From positions 1 through 11,681 of the forward strand of contig DASZVY010000006.1 of the NCBI GenBank assembly GCA_035546855.1: 11,681 bases of DNA. The letters run 5' to 3'. Made by a program: the position numbers and the translations under genes. Shown piece by piece: positions 7,154-11,681 of this stretch (position 1 is its first letter; every line of letters begins with the position of its first letter). Under the pieces are notes generated by a model, which was not told the origin of the DNA, did not search any database, and saw nothing but the letters and a program-made list of their open reading frames with translations. The stretch comes from Nitrobacter sp035546855 (GTDB lineage Bacteria; Pseudomonadota; Alphaproteobacteria; Rhizobiales; Xanthobacteraceae).

Positions 7154-7172
7154 CCGCCTTGATGTACGGCGG
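7154..7172 (-). terminator. Possible weak terminator stem-loop downstream of gshA
   Basis: CCGCC at 7154-7158 pairs with GGCGG at 7168-7172 around a 9-base loop. Read on the minus strand, the stem lies about 32 bases after the gshA stop and is followed by CGATTTAATG, with only a short T-run. It could end the gshA transcript before the PAN-domain gene. The stem is short and the call is weak. The rest of 7022-7203 shows no clear promoter. Confidence 0.25.
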
Positions 7173-7203
7173 ATGAACGACCGGACAGCGTCCGTGACCC
7201 AGG

Positions 7204-8574
7204 CTAGAATGCGTATTCGTCATACGCGGGATCGACCGAGCCACCCCACGGCCCGCGATATTTCTCTAGCATCTCCTCGGCGGGCGAGCGACCGGCATCG
7301 AGAATATGGTCGAGCGGTTCGAGATGCCGCGATTCATCGCGGCCGAGATGATCGACATGGCCGCGCCGGCGCAGGCCCGCATGCGCGAGCACCAGGCACT
7401 CCTTGGCGATCTCGAACAGGTAGCGATCCTTGATCCGCGCCTTGAACCCCATGCGCGGCACATCGTCGCGCAACGCCTGACGCTCGGCCGCCGTCCAGTG
7501 CTTGACGATCTCCCACGCCGCATCGAGGGATACATTGTCATAGAGCAGACCGACCCAGAAGGCCGGAAGCGCCGGCAACCGCCCCCACGGCACGCCGTCG
7601 GCGCCGCGCATTTCCAGATAGCGCTTGAGCCGCACCTCGGGGAAGATCGTCGAGAGATGGTTGGCCCAGTCCGACAACGTCGGGCGTTCGCCGGGCATGT
7701 TCGCATTCTTGCCGGCGAAGAAATTGCGGAACGACGAGCCGGACACGTCGATGTAGGTCTCGCCACGCTTGACGAAATACATCGGCACGTCGAGCACGTA
7801 ATCGACCCAGCGCTCGAACCCCATGCCCTCCTCGAACGCCCACGGGATCATGCCGGCGCGCGCGTTGTCGGTGTCACGCCAGATCTCCGAGCGGAATGAC
7901 AGGAAGCCGTTGGGCTTGCCCTCGGTGAAGGGCGAATTGGCGAACATCGCGGTCGCCACCGGCTGCAGCGCCACCGACACCCGCAGCTTCTTCACCATGT
8001 CGGCTTCCGAGGAGAAGTCGAGATTGGTCTGCACCGTGCAGGTCCGGTACATCATGTCGAGGCCGTAAGCGCCGACCTTCGGCATGTAGTTCGTCATGAT
8101 CTTGTAGCGCCCCTTCGGCATCACCGGGATCAGCGCGCGCGACCACGTCGGGGTCATGCCGAGCCCGAGGAAGCCGATGCCGAGCGGCGCGGCGATCTCC
8201 TTGACCTGCGCCAGATGGGCCATCAGTTCGGATTGCGTCTGATGCACCGTCTCCACCGGCGCGCCCGACAATTCGAATTGTCCGCCCGGCTCGAGCGAGA
8301 TCGCGCCGCCGCCGGTCACGTCGTAAAGTCCGATGATGTTGCCCTGCTCCATGATCGGCTCCCAGCCGAGCAGAAGCTTCATGCCCTCCAGCAAAGCGCC
8401 GATGCCGCGCGCGCCCTCATACGGCACGGGGCGATGCCCTTCGAGCGTGAACGGGGTCTTTTCATGTTCGGTCCCGATCCGGAATTCGGATGCGGGCTTC
8501 ACGCCGGCCTCGAGCCACGCGACGAGTTCGTCACGTGATTGCAACGGCGTCATATCGATCTGGTCACGCGCCAT
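7204..8574 (-). CDS. gshA: Glutamate-cysteine ligase, plant/alphaproteobacterial type
   Basis: This enzyme makes gamma-glutamylcysteine from glutamate, cysteine and ATP, the first and limiting step of glutathione synthesis in the cytoplasm. The protein has 456 residues. Visible family features are RIGTEHEKTPF near the N-terminus (metal/glutamate-binding Glu cluster), YEGARGIGALLEGM, GGAISLEPGGQFELSGAP (the GGxxxLEPGGQ signature), MMYRTCTVQTNLDFSSE containing Cys179, and NSPFTEGKPNGFLSFRSEIW. These place it with the plant-like class of GshA found in alphaproteobacteria rather than the E. coli class. The start is the ATG at 8574, giving MARDQIDM. The frame is open upstream to 8904, but that part overlaps marR and reads as its shadow. 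GGAT lies about 6 bases before the ATG as a weak ribosome site. The gene follows marR by 94 bases on the same strand and may be transcribed with it. Confidence 0.93.
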   Translation of the reverse strand: MARDQIDMTPLQSRDELVAWLEAGVKPASEFRIGTEHEKTPFTLEGHRPVPYEGARGIGALLEGMKLLLGWEPIMEQGNIIGLYDVTGGGAISLEPGGQFELSGAPVETVHQTQSELMAHLAQVKEIAAPLGIGFLGLGMTPTWSRALIPVMPKGRYKIMTNYMPKVGAYGLDMMYRTCTVQTNLDFSSEADMVKKLRVSVALQPVATAMFANSPFTEGKPNGFLSFRSEIWRDTDNARAGMIPWAFEEGMGFERWVDYVLDVPMYFVKRGETYIDVSGSSFRNFFAGKNANMPGERPTLSDWANHLSTIFPEVRLKRYLEMRGADGVPWGRLPALPAFWVGLLYDNVSLDAAWEIVKHWTAAERQALRDDVPRMGFKARIKDRYLFEIAKECLVLAHAGLRRRGHVDHLGRDESRHLEPLDHILDAGRSPAEEMLEKYRGPWGGSVDPAYDEYAF

Positions 8575-8668
8575 GGAAAATCCGGTTATCGGGCGTTTCG
8601 ACCGAACGCACGCGGTGTTGAGAAAGGCTGGAGGGTCATCCCCGCAACCGTGAAGGAGAAAAAAGCTG

Positions 8669-9166
8669 TCATCGCACTGACGCGACGTCCCGGACAGGCG
8701 CGAGCGCTTCTCCGCACGAACACCCAAGCCGGTCGAGCAGGCCGCACAGCTTGACCGCGTCGGCGTCCGACAGCTTCGAGCCGACATGTTTTTCGATCGC
8801 CGCCGAATAGGCCTGCCACATCTTCTTCTGCAACTCGCGGCCGGCATCGGTGATCTCGACGAACTGGCCGCGCTTGTCGACCTTGCATTCACGCCGCGCC
8901 GCAAGCCCCTCGTCCACCAGACGATCGATCAGGCGCGAGGTCGCGTACTGCGGCAACAGCATCTGCTTTTCCAGTTCGACCGGCCGCAACTCGCCTGACG
9001 GCGCACGCGACAGTTCGAGCAGGGCGTCGTACCAGGCAAGCGGCGGAAAGCCGGCCTTCTTCAAATCCTGTTCGACCGCGGCAAGCACCCGGCTCTGCAC
9101 CCGCATCAAACGGATCCATGCAGCGGTCGCCTCGGTCGACGGTTTACGCTTCATCATCGCGCCCAT
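8669..9166 (-). CDS. MarR-family transcriptional regulator
   Basis: A 165-residue dimeric winged-helix DNA-binding protein. The N-terminal helices (about 13-36) and LAWYDALLELSRAPSGELRPVELEK lead to the likely recognition helix around 72-84 (PQYATSRLIDRLV), then the wing with the conserved D-KRG motif (97-100) and EITDAGREL. The C-terminal helices (111-150) form the dimer interface. Cysteines at 94, 141, 149 and 151, including a CSC pair, are unusual enough to suggest possible redox or electrophile sensing, which is inference. The ATG at 9166 has GGAA about 8 bases upstream; in-frame ATGs at 9157 and 9154 are alternatives. It is divergent from the glutathione S-transferase gene across a 129-base spacer with a strong palindromic site, the usual arrangement for a MarR repressor and its target. 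gshA lies 94 bases downstream on the same strand. Confidence 0.92.
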   Translation of the reverse strand: MGAMMKRKPSTEATAAWIRLMRVQSRVLAAVEQDLKKAGFPPLAWYDALLELSRAPSGELRPVELEKQMLLPQYATSRLIDRLVDEGLAARRECKVDKRGQFVEITDAGRELQKKMWQAYSAAIEKHVGSKLSDADAVKLCGLLDRLGCSCGEALAPVRDVASVR

Positions 9167-9194
9167 AGATCAGGTTCCGGCGGAAGTGTACCGC

Positions 9195-9244
9195 ACTAAA
9201 TGCACCTGCATCAATCTTGACTATTCCATGCAGGCGCATTTAGT
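9195..9244. promoter_or_regulatory. Probable MarR operator: paired palindromes in the marR/gst spacer
   Basis: A 17-base arm at 9195-9211 (ACTAAATGCACCTGCAT) is repeated inverted at 9228-9244 with a single mismatch, separated by 16 bases. Each arm also contains its own palindrome: ATGCA-CC-TGCAT at 9200-9211 (perfect) and ATGCAGGCGCAT at 9228-9239 (one mismatched pair). The two centres are 28 bases apart. Two adjacent palindromes between a marR gene and its divergent neighbour are what a MarR dimer pair would bind. The site overlaps the -10 box proposed for gst. Confidence 0.75.
9217..9244 (+). promoter_or_regulatory. Candidate sigma-70 promoter of the GST gene, inside the operator
   Basis: TTGACT at 9217-9222 is a good -35 box lying in the spacer between the two palindromes. 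After 16 bases, TTTAGT at 9239-9244 is a fair -10 box formed by the end of the right arm. Transcription would start near 9251, giving a leader of about 45 bases that ends in the AAGGAGG ribosome site (9282-9288). Binding to the right palindrome would cover the -10 region, so repression by MarR is expected. No equally good promoter for marR was seen on the minus strand, though the mirror TTTAGT at 9200-9195 could serve. Confidence 0.5.
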
Positions 9245-9295
9245 CGTGATGTCAATAACCCAACCCCCGCAACCCCAGTCCAAGGAGGACGCCCC

Positions 9296-9910
9296 ATGAA
9301 GTTGTATTATTCTCCCGGCGCCTGCTCGCTGTCTCCCCATATCGCGCTTCTGGAAGCCGGCCTGCCTTACGATCTCGTCAAGGTCGACGTCCGCGCCAAG
9401 AAACTTGAGAACGGCGACGATTATCTCAAGATCAACCCCAAGGGCCAGGTCCCGGCGCTCGGCCTCGACAACGGCGAGTTGCTGACCGAAGGCCCGGTCA
9501 TCGTACAGATGATCGCCGACAAGGCTCCGGACAAGCACCTCGCGCCGGCCAACGGCAGCGCCGAGCGTTACCGGCTGCAGGAATGGCTTAATTTCATCAC
9601 GACCGAACTGCACAAGAACTTCAGCCCGCTGTTCCAGCCCGCCCTGACCGACGAGACCAAGGCCTTCTTCAAGGACCGGCTGATGGGCAAGTTCAGGTAT
9701 CTCGACGCGCAGCTCGCCGGCCGTGACTACCTGATGGGCAAGCAGTTCACGGTGGCCGACGGCTATCTGTTCGTGATGCTGAAATGGGCCGACCGCACCG
9801 GCATGGACCTCTCCGGCCTCAAGAACCTGATGGCGTTCAAGGCCCGCGTCGAGGCGCGGCCGAAGGTGCAGGAAGCGCTCACCAAGGAAGGCCTGTTGAA
9901 GGCGGCGTGA
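9296..9910 (+). CDS. gstA: Glutathione S-transferase, beta class
   Basis: A cytoplasmic enzyme of 204 residues that conjugates glutathione to electrophiles or reduces mixed disulfides. The N-terminal thioredoxin-like domain begins MKLYYSPGACSLSPHIAL with Cys10, the active-site cysteine of bacterial beta-class enzymes. NPKGQVPAL gives the cis-proline before the third beta strand, and LTEGPVIVQMIAD provides the glutathione gamma-glutamyl contact region. The all-helical C-terminal domain starts near residue 87, contains His106 (a conserved beta-class active-site histidine), and carries the FTVADGYLFVML capping motif. The start has a strong AAGGAGG seven bases upstream. The gene is monocistronic, divergent from marR and convergent with the fadJ-like gene. 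The natural substrate cannot be read from sequence. Confidence 0.95.
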   Translation: MKLYYSPGACSLSPHIALLEAGLPYDLVKVDVRAKKLENGDDYLKINPKGQVPALGLDNGELLTEGPVIVQMIADKAPDKHLAPANGSAERYRLQEWLNFITTELHKNFSPLFQPALTDETKAFFKDRLMGKFRYLDAQLAGRDYLMGKQFTVADGYLFVMLKWADRTGMDLSGLKNLMAFKARVEARPKVQEALTKEGLLKAA

Positions 9911-9917
9911 GCTTTAT

Positions 9918-10040
9918 CTCGCCCCGCTCTTGCGGGGAGAGGTCGGAGACGAGCGAAGCGACGTCTCCGGGTGAGGGGCAATCCTTACAGACAAAACTGC
10001 CCCTCATCCCGACCTTCTCCCCGCCCGCGGGGAGAAGGAG
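9918..10040. repeat. Compound palindromic intergenic repeat
   Basis: The spacer between gst and the convergent fadJ-like gene is almost entirely palindromic. There are three hairpins: CCCCGC/GCGGGG (9922-9937), CGGAGACG/CGTCTCCG (9944-9969) and a 12-base perfect stem, CCTTCTCCCCGC/GCGGGGAGAAGG (10013-10038). In addition the whole left half (9931-9980) is an imperfect inverted copy of the right half (9998-10024): GCGGGGAGAGGTCGG and TGAGGGGCA on the left mirror TGCCCCTCA and CGACCTTCTCCCCGC on the right. The middle hairpin is an insertion of about 22 bases found only in the left copy. Elements with this CCTTCTCCCCG core are frequent between genes in Bradyrhizobium and relatives, from general knowledge. 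Copy number here cannot be tested. Confidence 0.85.
10013..10038. terminator. Strong hairpin, possible bidirectional terminator
   Basis: A perfect 12-base stem with a 2-base centre lies 8 bases beyond the stop of the fadJ-like gene (minus strand) and about 100 bases beyond the gst stop (plus strand). No clear T-run follows on either strand, so it is not a textbook intrinsic terminator. Its position between two convergent stops makes a transcript-ending or 3'-end-protecting role plausible. Confidence 0.4.
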
Positions 10041-10045
10041 AAGAT

Positions 10046-11681
10046 TTACGCCGCCGCCTTCTTCGGCGCGAAACGGCCGTAGAAGGTCTCACCCTTCGCG
10101 GCCATCTCCTCGAGCAGCTTCGGCGGCGTGAAACGCGAGCCGTATTTCGCCTCCAGCTTGTGGCAGAGATCGACGAAAGCCTTCGTGCCCATGAAGTCGA
10201 TATAGGACAGCGTGCCGCCGGTGAACGGCGCGAAGCCGAAGCCGAGGATCGATCCGACGTCCGCCTCGCGCGGATCGGTGATGACGTGATCCTCCACGGT
10301 GCGCGCCGCTTCCACCGCCTGCACCACAAGGAAGCGCTGCTTCAGCTCCTCGACATCGAGCGTATCGGGATCGAGCTTCTTCGGCCGCAGCGCATCGAGT
10401 CCGGGCCACAGGGATTTCTGCCCCTTGCCCTTCTCCGGATAATCGTAAAAACCCTTGCCGTTCTTGCGGCCGAAGCGGCCCTGCTTCTCGACCATCTCGA
10501 CCATCAGTTTTTTCTGGGTCTGATCGACGGCGTTGGGCCCGAGGTCGGCCTCGGTCGCCTTCATGATCTTGAGCACGAGATCGAGCGCCACCTCGTCCGA
10601 CAGCGACAGCGGCCCGACCGGCATGCCGGCCATTTTCGCGGTGTTCTCGATCATGGCGGGCGGCACGCCCTCCGCGAACATTTCGAGCCCTTCGGCGGTG
10701 AACCGCAGCACGCAACGGTTGGCGAAGAAGCCGCGGGAGTCGTTGACCAGGATCGGCGTCTTGCCGATCTGGCGTGCGTAGTCGAGCGCGGTGGCGATGG
10801 CGAGGTCGCCGGTGTTCTTGCCGAGGATGGTTTCGACCAGCATCATCTTCTCGACCGGCGAGAAGAAATGAATGCCGATGAAGCGCGACTGGTCCTTGAA
10901 TTCCTCGGCCAGCGAGTTGATCGGCAGGGTCGAGGTATTGGAGGCGAAGATCGCATCCTTGCGCAGGTAAGGCTGCGCCTTGGCGTAGGTCTCGGCCTTG
11001 ACCTTGCGGTCCTCGAACACCGCCTCGATCACGAGGTCGCAGTCGGAGATCGCGGCGTAGTCGGCGGTCGCGGTGATGCGCGACAGCAGCGCGTCGCGGT
11101 CGGCGTCCTTGGCGCGGCCCTTCCTGATGAGATCGTCGATCACCGATTGCGCGTGCGCCTTGCCCTTGTCGGCGCTCTCCTGATCGCGGTCGATCAGCAC
11201 CACGTCGATGCCAGCGCGCGCCGAGACGTAGCCGACGCTCGCGCCCATGAAGCCGGCGCCGATGACGGCGAGCTTCTTCACCCTGGTCGGCGGCACGTTT
11301 GGCGGACGACGCGCGCCCTTGTTCAATTCCTGCATCGACAGGAACAGGCTGCGGATCATCGCCGCCGCTTCCTTGCTCTGCAGGATGTGCGCGAAGTAAC
11401 GCGACTCGATGCGCAGCGCGGTGTCGATGTCGACCAGCAGCCCCTCATAGACGCAGCTCATGATCGCGCGCGCCGCGGGGTAGTTGTCGTAGGTCTGGCT
11501 GCGATAGATCGCGTTCGCCGGCGGGAACACATTCATGCCTGCGGCGGAATAGACCGCGCCGCCCGGCAGCTTGAAGCCCTTGACGTCCCACGGCTGAACC
11601 GGCTTGCCGCCGGCCTTGATCCAGTCCTTCGCGGTCTTGATGAGGTCGGCGGCCGGCACCACCGCGCCGACGATGTTCGCG
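10046..11681 (-). CDS. fadJ: Fatty-acid oxidation multifunctional protein, 3-hydroxyacyl-CoA dehydrogenase part (N-terminus beyond window)
   Basis: This is the C-terminal 544 residues of a FadB/FadJ-type protein that combines enoyl-CoA hydratase and NAD-dependent 3-hydroxyacyl-CoA dehydrogenase steps of beta-oxidation. The first visible residues (ANIVGAVVPAADLIKTAKDWI) fit the end of the crotonase domain, whose main part lies off the right edge. The Rossmann motif VIGAGFMGA (around 11240-11268) follows a linker, then the dehydrogenase motifs SNTSTLPI and GIHFFSPVEKMMLVE with the catalytic His (codon at 10868-10870), and VNDSRGFFANR opening the first C-terminal helical repeat. GRFGRKNGKGFYDY and a second repeat with GFAPFTGGTLSYID complete the family pattern. 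Family members are about 700-740 residues, so roughly 190 are missing. A GTG at 11660-11662 is in frame but internal, not a start. It ends with TAA at 10046-10048, next to the palindromic element. FadB versus FadJ naming is not certain. Confidence 0.93.
   Translation of the reverse strand, partial: ANIVGAVVPAADLIKTAKDWIKAGGKPVQPWDVKGFKLPGGAVYSAAGMNVFPPANAIYRSQTYDNYPAARAIMSCVYEGLLVDIDTALRIESRYFAHILQSKEAAAMIRSLFLSMQELNKGARRPPNVPPTRVKKLAVIGAGFMGASVGYVSARAGIDVVLIDRDQESADKGKAHAQSVIDDLIRKGRAKDADRDALLSRITATADYAAISDCDLVIEAVFEDRKVKAETYAKAQPYLRKDAIFASNTSTLPINSLAEEFKDQSRFIGIHFFSPVEKMMLVETILGKNTGDLAIATALDYARQIGKTPILVNDSRGFFANRCVLRFTAEGLEMFAEGVPPAMIENTAKMAGMPVGPLSLSDEVALDLVLKIMKATEADLGPNAVDQTQKKLMVEMVEKQGRFGRKNGKGFYDYPEKGKGQKSLWPGLDALRPKKLDPDTLDVEELKQRFLVVQAVEAARTVEDHVITDPREADVGSILGFGFAPFTGGTLSYIDFMGTKAFVDLCHKLEAKYGSRFTPPKLLEEMAAKGETFYGRFAPKKAAA

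Noticed and set aside
8575..8668. Possible riboswitch or regulatory RNA in the marR-gshA gap
   Set aside because: No B12, glycine, SAM or TPP-type consensus segments are visible. The run of Ts after the marR stop (minus strand) has no GC-rich stem before it, so a terminator is not supported either.
8575..8904. N-terminal extension of gshA by 110 codons
   Set aside because: It overlaps marR in another frame and reads as its shadow. The family start (MARDQIDMTPLQSRDEL) fits the ATG at 8574.
1..11681. CRISPR array, defence island, prophage or insertion sequence
   Set aside because: No regularly spaced repeats, transposase, integrase, tRNA-attachment site or defence gene is present. All genes are of chromosomal housekeeping or ordinary accessory type.

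Overview
The window looks like an ordinary chromosomal segment of a high-GC alphaproteobacterium, most likely from the Bradyrhizobium/Rhodopseudomonas/Afipia group (Nitrobacteraceae, order Hyphomicrobiales). This rests on the protein types, the gene neighbourhood and a hairpin-rich intergenic repeat of a kind common in that group. No database search was possible, so the assignment is inference. There is no sign of a phage, plasmid, transposon, CRISPR array, rRNA or tRNA.

Layout. On the minus strand at the left are ctaC (1243-2082) and ctaD (1-1166, cut by the window edge), subunits II and I of an aa3-type cytochrome c oxidase. A 448-base divergent spacer (2083-2530) separates them from a plus-strand run: an exported IalB-family protein (2531-3106), tldD (3238-4665), a signal peptidase I gene overlapping it (lepB, 4662-5435), a YjbR/MmcQ-like gene (5458-5796) and a nucleotidyltransferase-like gene of the COG3575 type (5863-6453). 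The last of these runs tail-to-tail into a minus-strand gene for a secreted protein with two PAN/Apple-like cysteine modules (6446-7021).

The right half is a glutathione-related group: gshA (7204-8574, minus; plant-type glutamate-cysteine ligase), a MarR-family regulator (8669-9166, minus) and, divergent from it, a beta-class glutathione S-transferase (9296-9910, plus). The marR/gst spacer holds a striking double palindrome that overlaps a plausible gst promoter. A compound palindromic element fills the spacer between gst and a convergent fatty-acid oxidation gene (fadJ-like, 10046 to beyond the right edge, minus).

How the genes fit together. CtaC and CtaD form the catalytic core of respiration. 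The tldD/lepB pair is translationally coupled and concerns protein maturation. GshA makes the glutathione precursor that the GST uses, and MarR is well placed to control the GST and itself. I did not find a previously undescribed multi-gene system. The most interesting signals are the MarR/GST operator, the coupled tldD-lepB pair, an eight-codon ORF bridging lepB and yjbR, the tandem PAN protein and the compound palindromic repeat.
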